A DNA stretch of 64,000 nt from Acidobacteriota bacterium (GTDB lineage: Bacteria > Acidobacteriota > Thermoanaerobaculia > Multivoradales > Multivoraceae): assembly GCA_029263415.1 (NCBI GenBank), contig JAJCXN010000039.1, positions 62,001-126,000 on the forward strand. Direction: 5' to 3'. Positions within the stretch are counted from its first letter, which is position 1. Each line of letters begins with the position of its first letter. This document shows, in pieces, positions 36,638 to 44,241 of this stretch. The notes under the pieces were generated by a model, which saw nothing but the letters and a program-made list of their open reading frames with translations, was not told where the DNA came from and did not search any database. The position numbers were made by a program, and so were the translations under genes.

Positions 36638-38467
36638 GTGGGGCCAGGCCGGGGAAGCTTGCCAGGCGGGGGACGCGGGCCAGGCGGGGGGCGTGTACCA
36701 GGAGGGGGTCGCACGGCCGGGTTTACTCAAGACGCGCTGCTCATCGGTTGGGCTGCGGTTTTGTGCATGGCCGTATCCGGCGGTGTTGGGCAAGCACGAG
36801 GACCGGCGGCCGAAGAGCAGCCACTATTGGTCGACAAGGCGCACGACCTAGGTGTCGACTTTGTTCATCGAAGCGGGGCCATTGGGCGCCTGCTCTTGCC
36901 CGAGATCATGGGCTCGGGAGTGGCGCTGTTTGACTACGATCGCGATGGGGATCTCGACATGTACTTGGTTCAGGGCGGTGAACTGGTTGCGAGTCTTGAC
37001 GCTTCGGTTCAGGTGGCCCCTGAGGCGCGCACCGTTGGAGGTCGCCTGTTTCGCAACGAACTGGTGAGCAAGAACGGCGTGCCTGATCCCTCGACGTTGC
37101 GCTTTGCCGATGTCACCAGCGCCGCAAAGCTGGCGCCTAGAGGCTACGGCCAAGGCGTTGCTGTCGCCGACGTCAACGGCGACGGGTGGCAAGATCTCTA
37201 CCTAACGAACGTAGGCGCCAATGAGCTGTGGCTCAATCGGGAAGGAACTTTCTCGCGGGTTGCGAGCGGCGCAGAGGATGCTGGTTGGAGTACCAGCGCG
37301 ACGTTCTTCGATGCCGACAACGATTCGGACCTGGACCTGTTTGTTACCAACTACACGGTCTGGTCTGTTGCGACCACCGTCACATGCTTTGCCACTAATA
37401 GTCGTCGCGACTACTGTGGCCCTCAGTCTTATCCGCCAGCGGTTGACGGATTCTTCTTGAATGAAGGTGACGGCACTTTCGTGGCCGCACCATTTCCAGT
37501 GTTTAGTGCCACTCCCGGTGCGGGTCTCGGGGTGGTTGCCCTTGACGCGAACGGCGATCGCCTATCGGATCTGTTTGTGGCCAACGATGGGATGGCGAAT
37601 CGGCTCTGGCTCTACAACGGAGACAGTTGGCGTGACGACGGCCTGCTGTCCGGCGTAGCCGTCAACGGCTCGGGCAGTGCGGAAGCCAGTATGGGCGTTG
37701 CGGTCGGTGACGTGGATCAAGACGGAGATCTCGACGTCTTCTTGACCCACTTGGTGGGAGAGACGGACACCTTGCTCATGAACCAAGACGGCGGACTGTT
37801 TGCCGATCGGACCGTTGCAGCAGGCCTTGGAGGGGCGAGCGTGCGGCAGACCTCCTTTGGTACGGCCTTCGTCGATCTTGATGCAGATGGTGATCTGGAC
37901 ATCGCGATCGCGAGCGGTGGCGTTCGCCTCGGCAGTGCCTCGGGAGAAGCCGGCGTTGCGGGGTTAGGACAACCGAACCGCCTCCTCCGCAACTCAGGGC
38001 TGCAGAACGGGACACCGTCGTTTGGCCCGTGGCCTCAGAGCGCGGCCCCTACGTTTGCGCTGCAACGGGTGAGTCGAGGGCTTGCCCATGGTGATCTGGA
38101 CAACGACGGTGACCCCGATCTGGTCATCACCAATGTCGATGGACCGGTCGAAGTCTTGATCAACACAACTCAGCCCAGAGACTGGCTCGGCTTGGATTTG
38201 ACTGTGGAGACGAGTTACTCGGCGCCACTCCTAGGTTGGCAGGTGATCCGCCGGTCGTCCACGGGACAGACTGTGGCCGAGGTCAGAGTGGATGGCAGTT
38301 ACCTCTCGTCGAGCGATCCAAGGATCCGTTTGGTCGGCGTCGAGAAGGGCGAAACACTTGAGGTCGTACCGCGATTCAGAAAAGAAGGAGGCGCCGATTG
38401 GTCGCCGATCACGGTTACACAAGACATGATAGGTCGATACGTAGCATGGAGCCCACCGAAGCAATGA
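36638..38467 (+). CDS. Secreted FG-GAP/VCBS repeat protein (CRTAC1-like)
   Basis: I start at GTG 36638 (609 residues), because GAGGT sits seven bases upstream; the longer open frame overlaps the previous gene. The N-terminus has three tandem PGGGR units coded by 18-bp repeats (36660-36715), then a hydrophobic signal segment (ALLIGWAAVLCMAVSGGVG). The body has at least six FG-GAP blades with calcium-loop motifs DYDRDGDLDMY, DVNGDGWQDLY, DADNDSDLDLF, DQDGDLDVF, DADGDLDIA and DNDGDPDLV, and ends in an ASPIC/UnbV-like segment. It folds as an integrin-like propeller. The next gene's ATG overlaps its stop (ATGA), so the TPR partner is translationally coupled. Confidence 0.87.
   Translation: MGPGRGSLPGGGRGPGGGRVPGGGRTAGFTQDALLIGWAAVLCMAVSGGVGQARGPAAEEQPLLVDKAHDLGVDFVHRSGAIGRLLLPEIMGSGVALFDYDRDGDLDMYLVQGGELVASLDASVQVAPEARTVGGRLFRNELVSKNGVPDPSTLRFADVTSAAKLAPRGYGQGVAVADVNGDGWQDLYLTNVGANELWLNREGTFSRVASGAEDAGWSTSATFFDADNDSDLDLFVTNYTVWSVATTVTCFATNSRRDYCGPQSYPPAVDGFFLNEGDGTFVAAPFPVFSATPGAGLGVVALDANGDRLSDLFVANDGMANRLWLYNGDSWRDDGLLSGVAVNGSGSAEASMGVAVGDVDQDGDLDVFLTHLVGETDTLLMNQDGGLFADRTVAAGLGGASVRQTSFGTAFVDLDADGDLDIAIASGGVRLGSASGEAGVAGLGQPNRLLRNSGLQNGTPSFGPWPQSAAPTFALQRVSRGLAHGDLDNDGDPDLVITNVDGPVEVLINTTQPRDWLGLDLTVETSYSAPLLGWQVIRRSSTGQTVAEVRVDGSYLSSSDPRIRLVGVEKGETLEVVPRFRKEGGADWSPITVTQDMIGRYVAWSPPKQ
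36660..36715. repeat. Three 18-bp tandem units coding PGGGR
   Basis: Three imperfect 18-bp units of the form GCCAGGCGGGGG-ACGCGG code PGGGRG, PGGGRV and PGGGRT at the N-terminus of the FG-GAP protein, before its signal segment. The run is nearly pure purine on one strand and may slip in replication. Confidence 0.7.
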
Positions 38468-40122
38468 ACCCTAGTTCGAACATTCCAACCTGCTGGTCAC
38501 AGCTCTTAGGCCGATTGCCGCTGCGAAAGAGCCAAACCCGAGCGTGGCAACGGTCGGCGTTGCTGATGTCGGTTCTTCTATGCACGCTGGATGCAGGAGC
38601 GACAAGCGCTCAGCAAGAACCCTCAGCGCAGCAAGAGGCACCCTCAGCGCAACCACCGGCGGCTACCCTGGTCATCCCCGAGGTGTCACTCGAAGGCTTA
38701 GAACCCGAAATCGCCGCACAACTACAGCTGTTGCGGGAGCACACCGCTGAAGCTCTGAACGGAGACGACAAAGCCAACAGCGCAGAGGCGACGGCGACGC
38801 TCGCACGGCATTACCACGCGTACGAGTTTTATGCAGCAGCGGCCGCGGCCTATCAGGCTTCGTTGGAGCTTCAATTGGACGAGACGTCCGCCTACCTGCT
38901 GGCCTTGGTTCTACGCGAACAAGGAGACTTAGAAGAAGCTTTGCGACTGTTCTCGATCATCGCCAGTCGCCAGCCGAAGTATCTGGCTGCCCGCTACTAC
39001 CAAGCGCTGACTCTGTTCGATCTGGGACGGTTTGATTCGAGCCGTGCGACCGTGCCCGAGGGAACTGAGTCGCCCGCCTTCTTGGTCCTTCTCGGCCGCT
39101 TGGCGATGCAAGTCCAAGAGCCTGAGATCGCAATCCACTATTACGAGAGTGCTATCGAGAAGGCGCCTGAAGCGAACCGTACCTACTACCTATTGGCCCA
39201 AGCGCATCGAGCGGCCGGCGACGCCGACCAGGCGGCCGCTGCGCTGGGGCGCTATGGCCCAGTCGGGGTCAAGCCGTCCGACCCGTTGATGGACGGCATC
39301 CGTCAGCTTCGGACCGGCAGTATGCCTTTTGCCCTCAGCGGCCGGACAGCGTTCAGGGCGGGCCGATACGCGGAGGCTGCTGAGTTGTTCAGGAAGGCGC
39401 TTGCTGCTCGGCCCGATGACGCAGGTCTGATGGTGAACTTGGCCACGGCGGTTGCTCAAGACGGTTCCACCGAGGAGCCCATTGAACTCTTGATGCGGGC
39501 TGTCGAAATCGAGCCGAACAGTAGCGCTGCACTTTTCAATCTAGGTGTTCTGTTGACTCGAGTCGGACGTTTTGACGAGTCTGTGGTTAGGCTCTCTGCG
39601 GCACTCGAGGCGGTTCCTAACGATGTTGCAGTTCGGGCGGCTCTGGCCGAGGCACTGGCGAAGACCGGAGAGCGCGGCCTAGCGCTTGAGCACCTCACTC
39701 AACTCCACACGGATGCGGTTTTTGGAGAGGGTCTGAGGTTGCTGGAGCTGCAGTTGCTGGTGAGCGAAGGGCAGTTTGACCTAGCGTTGACACGGCTCGA
39801 ATCCGCGCTTGAAGCGTTGCCATCGTCTGGTTTGATTGCGCATGCCGCAGCACGTTTTTTCGCCTCCAGCCCCTCGCTTGAGCATCGTGATGGACCCAGA
39901 GCACTCGAGCTGGCCAGTTTGGTCTTTGAAGCCACCGGCAAGGCCGCAGACGCGATCACTGTCGCGTTGGCTCACGGCGAGCTAGGGCAGTGTGAGCAGG
40001 CGGCGCAATGGATGGAGATGGCGGCTAAGGAACTAGCGAGTTCGAATGGCAGTCTTACCGCAAGTCAGCGTGGCTTTCGCGATGCCGCAGAAGAAGGCAG
40101 CGCCTGCAGGCCTCTCGACTAG
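38464..40122 (+). CDS. Secreted TPR-repeat protein
   Basis: I start at ATG 38464 (552 residues), which overlaps the preceding stop as ATGA; ATG 38446 is the alternative. The signal segment covers about 30-50, then an Ala/Gln/Pro-rich spacer (AQQEPSAQQEAPSAQPPA). Residues about 80-540 hold ten or more TPR units (YYQALTLFDLGRFDSSRA, FRAGRYAEAAELFRKALAAR, ALFNLGVLLTRVGRFDESVV). TPR superhelices bind other proteins. The tight coupling to the FG-GAP protein suggests that the pair form a complex at the cell envelope, an arrangement repeatedly seen in this phylum but without known function. It is followed by hairpins at 40139 and 40213. Confidence 0.85.
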   Translation: MNPSSNIPTCWSQLLGRLPLRKSQTRAWQRSALLMSVLLCTLDAGATSAQQEPSAQQEAPSAQPPAATLVIPEVSLEGLEPEIAAQLQLLREHTAEALNGDDKANSAEATATLARHYHAYEFYAAAAAAYQASLELQLDETSAYLLALVLREQGDLEEALRLFSIIASRQPKYLAARYYQALTLFDLGRFDSSRATVPEGTESPAFLVLLGRLAMQVQEPEIAIHYYESAIEKAPEANRTYYLLAQAHRAAGDADQAAAALGRYGPVGVKPSDPLMDGIRQLRTGSMPFALSGRTAFRAGRYAEAAELFRKALAARPDDAGLMVNLATAVAQDGSTEEPIELLMRAVEIEPNSSAALFNLGVLLTRVGRFDESVVRLSAALEAVPNDVAVRAALAEALAKTGERGLALEHLTQLHTDAVFGEGLRLLELQLLVSEGQFDLALTRLESALEALPSSGLIAHAAARFFASSPSLEHRDGPRALELASLVFEATGKAADAITVALAHGELGQCEQAAQWMEMAAKELASSNGSLTASQRGFRDAAEEGSACRPLD

Positions 40123-40138
40123 CTTCGCCCTGCCGTTT

Positions 40139-40235
40139 GGCATTCCCAACAAATGCCGGGTCGGAATGCGCGAGAACCCACGGACAGATCACCAGATCTC
40201 CAGGAGAGGTAGGAGCCGGGTTTTGAAGTGCCCGG
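40139..40235 (+). terminator. Two stem-loops after the TPR gene
   Basis: Stem 1 is GGCATT-cccaaca-AATGCC (40139-40157). Stem 2 is GCCGGG-ttttgaagtg-CCCGGC, ending near 40235. Neither has a strong T run after it, so termination is plausible but not certain. Confidence 0.4.
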
Positions 40236-40273
40236 CCCGGAATTCACAATAAATACCGTATAAAGAGGTTGTG

Positions 40274-40470
40274 GAAACCCTTGCAAACAAAGGCCTTTCG
40301 GAGATCGCCCCTTTTTCTGGTTGACGGAACCCTCATAAGGTACCAAACTACGACTTGAAGCTATTATCATGTTGGCCTGTTCACGGGCCTTTCCGTGACC
40401 CTGTCCCAAGGGTCCTCTTTCGGAGCCGCCCCGGCACAAAGTTTGAGGGAACATTTTCTCTCGGACCCTT
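40274..40470 (+). ncRNA. Candidate cis-regulatory RNA: tandem ~58-nt motif with alternative stems
   Basis: Copy 1 (40274-40330) and copy 2 (40395-40452) align end to end. Both start with an ACCCT...AAGG hairpin (CCTT/AAGG in copy 1, GACCCT/AGGGTC in copy 2), then CCT(CT)TTCGGAG, CGCCCC and GTT(T)GA-GGAAC. In copy 2 the segment AAGGGTCC (40408-40415) can pair either with GACCCT at 40397-40402 or, over 8 perfect bases, with GGACCCTT at 40463-40470. It matches no riboswitch class that I know. It is placed 110 nt upstream of a large secreted protein gene. Confidence 0.4.
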
Positions 40471-40581
40471 GTGGGCGCGATTTAGTCTTTGCGTATGCCG
40501 TTCTTGGGGAGCGGCTCTTTAGCCCGGCCACTTCAATTCTCCAACCAGGGAGTGTGCCAACCTTCAAAGAAGGGGATTCCA

Positions 40582-43500
40582 ATGGGCCAGATATCTACGC
40601 CCGCGTCTACTCGACGCTCGCACGCGACCCTGTTCGCAGTCTTAACTCTTGCGGTGTTCGGTTATGTCGCTGCTGCCGGAGCATCGTCGCCGGTGCCAGC
40701 TGGTTTCAACCAAGTTTCGGTCCTCGGTAGCCAAAGCGTTCTTCTCAAGAAGGACGCCTCGGTTGATTCCGGGGACATCGTCGGCAATGATGCCGATGCT
40801 TTGGTAACACTCAGCATGGCGACCACAACGCCCGCAGCGTTTGCGGTGAAGTCCGACAACATCACCGTCAAGAACGGTGCGACGCCGTTCGGCACCTACT
40901 TCTGCAACAGCTTGTCCGATGCCTCCGGCTCGGCTACCTGCACTGCGGTCGGCGTTCCGGTGTTCGCTACGCTGCCCGATTTCGAGAGCGCTACTCCTTC
41001 CGCCGACGACCAGAGTGTTGGCAAGAACGGCAGCCTCACCCTGGCTGCTGGAAGCTACGGCGCTCTTGATGTAGGCAAAGACGCAACCGTGACCTTTGGC
41101 GGTGGGACGTACGATTTCGCGTCAATCACGACCGGCAACGGTGCACAGCTCTTGTTTGATGGGCCCACCCGAATCCGGGTTGCCGGCACCATTCATACAG
41201 GGCACGACAACATCGTCGGCCCTTCCGTCGGGCCCGGTGCGCCTACCGCAGCAGACGTTATCTTCTACGTCAGCGGTACCGACGCTGTGGATACGGCAGT
41301 CCATTTCGGCCAGGGAGCCGAGATCGACGCCAACGTTTACGCTCCGAACGGGACTGTCTTCCTGAAGAAAGAGGGCACCCTCAACGGCGCCATGATCGGC
41401 TTACACGTCATTCTCGAGGCCGACACTTCTGTGACTTTGGCGACAGCGTTCCGCAATCTTCCGCCGACCCTGAGTCCAGATGCCATCACCGCCCTAGAGG
41501 GCGGATCGGCGAACACTCTGGTTGGGGGAGCCACGTCGTTGCTCGCCAACGATACCGATCCCAACAACGACAACCTCTTTGTTTCTGCCGCCACCGTTTC
41601 CGGACCCACCAACGGTGCAGTTGTGTTGCAGGCGGATGGAACGTTTGTTTACACCCACAACGGCTCTGAAACCACAATCGATAGCTTTGTCTATGAAGCT
41701 TGTGATGACGGCGTTGCCCCCGGACCTTTGTGCAGCAACGCCACCGTCGCAATCAGCATCACTCCGGTGAACGACGCCCCGGTTGCAGTGACGGATAGCT
41801 TCACTGTCGATGAGGCGGGCACGGCAACATCGCTCGACGGCGGCGCTCTGAGTGTCTTGGCCAACGATACAGATGCCGAGGGTAATGCTCTTGCAGCGAC
41901 GCCGGCTGCGTTTGCCACCGCCAACGGAACCGTCACGATCAATGGTGACGGGACCTTCTCCTACACCCATGATGGATCGGAGACGAATGCTGACTCGTTC
42001 GGCTACGAGGTCTGCGACAACGGTACCGACACTCCCGGCCCATTGTGCAGCGCAGGTTCTGTGGTGGTCACAGTTGTGCCAGTCAACGACCCACCGGTTC
42101 CCGGTGCGGACACTTTCACCCTCGATGAGGGTGGAACCGCGACCTCGCTCGATGGCGGTGCGCTGAGTCTGTTGGCCAACGACACCGATGCAGAAGGCAA
42201 CGGACTAGCGGCGACGGCGGTTGCCTCCGCTGCCACCAGCAACGGCTCAGTGACGATTAGCACTGACGGCACGTTCTCCTACACCCACGACGGGTCAGAG
42301 ACCGTGAGTGACAGCTTCACTTACGAGGTGTGCGACGACGGCACAGACGCCCCAGGGCCGCAGTGCAGTACCGGCACGGTCGTGGTTACGGTGACACCGT
42401 TGAATGAGACACCTGTTGCAGTGACAGACACCTTCACTGTGGACGAGGCGGGCACTGCCACCGAGTTGGACGGGAGCGCCCTGAGCTTGCTGGACAACGA
42501 CACTGATATCGAAGGCGATGGCTTGACGGCGACCGCGGTCGCTGCTCTCGCCACCACCAACGGCTCTGTGACGATCAACGCAGATGGCACGTTCTCCTAT
42601 ACCCACGACGGGTCAGAGACGCTCGCCGACAACTTCACCTACGAAGTCTGTGACGACGGCGCACCGATCGAATGCGCCACCGGTCAGGTTGACGTGACCG
42701 TTACCGCGGTTAACGACGCTCCGACCGCGAACCCGCAGAACGTGACCACCGAGTTTGGTCTGACGGTGACCTTGACTGGTTCCGATGCAGAGGGTGACGC
42801 GCTCACCTTCAGTGTGATCGGCGGCCCGACGTTTGGATCGGTTGGTCCGGTGACCAGCACAGGCAGCACCACCGCGGAAGTGGCCTACACACCACCTACA
42901 AACCCAGATGATGCCGACGAGGCGCTCGATTCGTTCACCTTCCAGGTGGATGACGGCAACGGTGGGCTTGGAAGCGCGGTGGTGATTGTCAACCTGATTC
43001 CGCCGAACTCGCCCCCGGTCACAGCGCCGGATGCGATTCGCACGACACCGGGCGGGACCGCAACGACGCTGCTCACGGGAGCATCATCCTTGTTGGCCAA
43101 CGACGTTGATCCAGAAGGCGGCGTGCTGGTGGTCGATCCACTCACTCCGGTCAGCGGGCCGAGCAACGGCACGGTGACGTTGAATGCCAACGGCACCTTC
43201 AGCTACACCCACGCGAACAACGGTACGCACTCAGACAGTTTCGTCTATCGCGCGTGCGATAACGGAGTTCCGATCGCCTGCACTAACGCTCAGGTGACGG
43301 TGCAAGTGTTCAATTCGTCGATCACCGTGACCATGCTCTTCGAAGGTGATGGAACAGTGACCAGCAGTCCGGCGGGGCTCAACTGCAGCGCCGACTGCTC
43401 GGCCACTCTGGCTAGTCCCGATCGGATCCTTCTCGGCGTGACAGCCGCTCCAGACTTCGCCTTCGCGGGTTTTGGTGGCGATCCCGACTGCGCTGATGGA

Positions 43501-44082
43501 GAATTGTCGCCAGATGGTGACAAGGTATGCACCGTGACGTTCGTTGCGGTCGAGCCTCCAGAGGCCGGGTTCTTCAACCTGACGGTGAGTAAGACTGGGA
43601 CTGGGGGCGGAACGATCGTTTCGGTTCCCGCGGGAATCAACTGCGGTGCAACTTGCATCGGAATCTCATTCCCCGCGTACCAACGCGTTGACCTGATTCC
43701 GACTCCTGATCCAGGATCGGTGTTCGTTAACTGGAACGGCACCACAGATTGTGAAGACGGTAGTCTCAGCCGGATTGAGGACGAGGACGCAAGTTGCGTC
43801 GCCATCTTCGACGAGATCGTTGTTCCTCCAAGTGTGGAGACCTTAACGGTTGTGGTCAGTGGCCTTGGACTTGTGAGTTCGTCACCGAGCGGCATCTTGT
43901 GTGATTCGACCTGCAGTGCAGATTTTGGGACTTCCTCCCAAGTGAAACTGCAGGCCAGGCCGCAAAGTGCGGGTGGAACCTTCGTAGGCTGGTCCGGTGA
44001 CCCGCAGTGCGTCGGCTCAAGTCCGCTGTTGGTGGTCACCGTGGATGCAGCCACAACATGCACGGCGACCTTCTCACCGTGA
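40582..44082 (+). CDS. Giant secreted adhesin-like protein with cadherin-type repeats
   Basis: I start at ATG 40582 (1166 residues), behind AAGGGG. The signal peptide covers about 13-35 (FAVLTLAVFGYVAAAGASS). Residues about 40-285 form a beta-helix-like domain rich in Gly/Asn (SLTLAAGSYGALDVGKDATV, IDANVYAPNGTVFLKKEGTL). Then come six Big_9/cadherin-like domains (about 290-920) with the SLLANDTDxEG calcium motif and FSYTHDGSET; domains 2-4 are close copies. Three ~80-residue InlB-B-like units follow to the end (SSPAGLNCSADCS, SVPAGINCGATC, SSPSGILCDSTC), each with Cys pairs. No sorting signal is seen at the C-terminus. It is probably a calcium-stiffened adhesin or matrix protein. Confidence 0.85.
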   Translation: MGQISTPASTRRSHATLFAVLTLAVFGYVAAAGASSPVPAGFNQVSVLGSQSVLLKKDASVDSGDIVGNDADALVTLSMATTTPAAFAVKSDNITVKNGATPFGTYFCNSLSDASGSATCTAVGVPVFATLPDFESATPSADDQSVGKNGSLTLAAGSYGALDVGKDATVTFGGGTYDFASITTGNGAQLLFDGPTRIRVAGTIHTGHDNIVGPSVGPGAPTAADVIFYVSGTDAVDTAVHFGQGAEIDANVYAPNGTVFLKKEGTLNGAMIGLHVILEADTSVTLATAFRNLPPTLSPDAITALEGGSANTLVGGATSLLANDTDPNNDNLFVSAATVSGPTNGAVVLQADGTFVYTHNGSETTIDSFVYEACDDGVAPGPLCSNATVAISITPVNDAPVAVTDSFTVDEAGTATSLDGGALSVLANDTDAEGNALAATPAAFATANGTVTINGDGTFSYTHDGSETNADSFGYEVCDNGTDTPGPLCSAGSVVVTVVPVNDPPVPGADTFTLDEGGTATSLDGGALSLLANDTDAEGNGLAATAVASAATSNGSVTISTDGTFSYTHDGSETVSDSFTYEVCDDGTDAPGPQCSTGTVVVTVTPLNETPVAVTDTFTVDEAGTATELDGSALSLLDNDTDIEGDGLTATAVAALATTNGSVTINADGTFSYTHDGSETLADNFTYEVCDDGAPIECATGQVDVTVTAVNDAPTANPQNVTTEFGLTVTLTGSDAEGDALTFSVIGGPTFGSVGPVTSTGSTTAEVAYTPPTNPDDADEALDSFTFQVDDGNGGLGSAVVIVNLIPPNSPPVTAPDAIRTTPGGTATTLLTGASSLLANDVDPEGGVLVVDPLTPVSGPSNGTVTLNANGTFSYTHANNGTHSDSFVYRACDNGVPIACTNAQVTVQVFNSSITVTMLFEGDGTVTSSPAGLNCSADCSATLASPDRILLGVTAAPDFAFAGFGGDPDCADGELSPDGDKVCTVTFVAVEPPEAGFFNLTVSKTGTGGGTIVSVPAGINCGATCIGISFPAYQRVDLIPTPDPGSVFVNWNGTTDCEDGSLSRIEDEDASCVAIFDEIVVPPSVETLTVVVSGLGLVSSSPSGILCDSTCSADFGTSSQVKLQARPQSAGGTFVGWSGDPQCVGSSPLLVVTVDAATTCTATFSP
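41770..42700 (+). repeat. Three near-identical cadherin-domain units in the DNA
   Basis: The units starting near 41790, 42110 and 42420 each span about 315 bp and share long runs such as GCTCGATGGCGGTGCGCTGA and CACCCACGACGGGTCAGAGA with few changes. They code domains 2-4 of the adhesin. Such homology permits unequal recombination and domain-number variation. Confidence 0.65.
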
Positions 44083-44149
44083 GTGAGGTGGAAGAGGCTA
44101 AGATGATGAAGATGAAAGTTTGGACTCAGATAACAGCGACAGTGAGATA

Positions 44150-44226
44150 ACCGCGGCAGTACGCCAGGGGGGACGGCTAGACGTTTCTTGGCGACCGCGG
44201 TTTCAACCCAGGTCTCGGCAGAGACC
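44150..44226 (+). promoter_or_regulatory. Structured 5' leader of the tail-fibre-like gene
   Basis: Two hairpins lie directly upstream of the ribosome site. A two-part stem pairs CCGCGG (44151-44156) with CCGCGG (44195-44200) and GCCA (44163-44166) with TGGC (44189-44192). A second stem, GGTCTC-GGCA-GAGACC, sits at 44211-44226 and is followed at once by CAAAGGAG. The second hairpin could control access to the ribosome site. Confidence 0.5.
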
Positions 44227-44241
44227 CAAAGGAGAAAGACA

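Larger units (their letters stand above)
40123..40581. other. 459-bp intergenic leader region of the cadherin-like protein gene
   Basis: The left part ends the TPR gene. A hairpin GGCATT...AATGCC lies at 40139-40157, and GCCGGG...CCCGGC at 40213-40235. Next comes an AT-rich patch with TATAAA at 40259-40264 (possible -10, but no good -35). After it come two copies of a ~58-nt motif and alternative hairpins (listed separately), then the ribosome site AAGGGG before ATG 40582. Confidence 0.6.

Noticed and set aside
40274-40581. Cyclic-di-GMP (GEMM) riboswitch in the adhesin leader
   Set aside because: Such leaders often precede surface-protein genes, but the GCAAACC...GAAA...GACGCAAAGCC core is absent.
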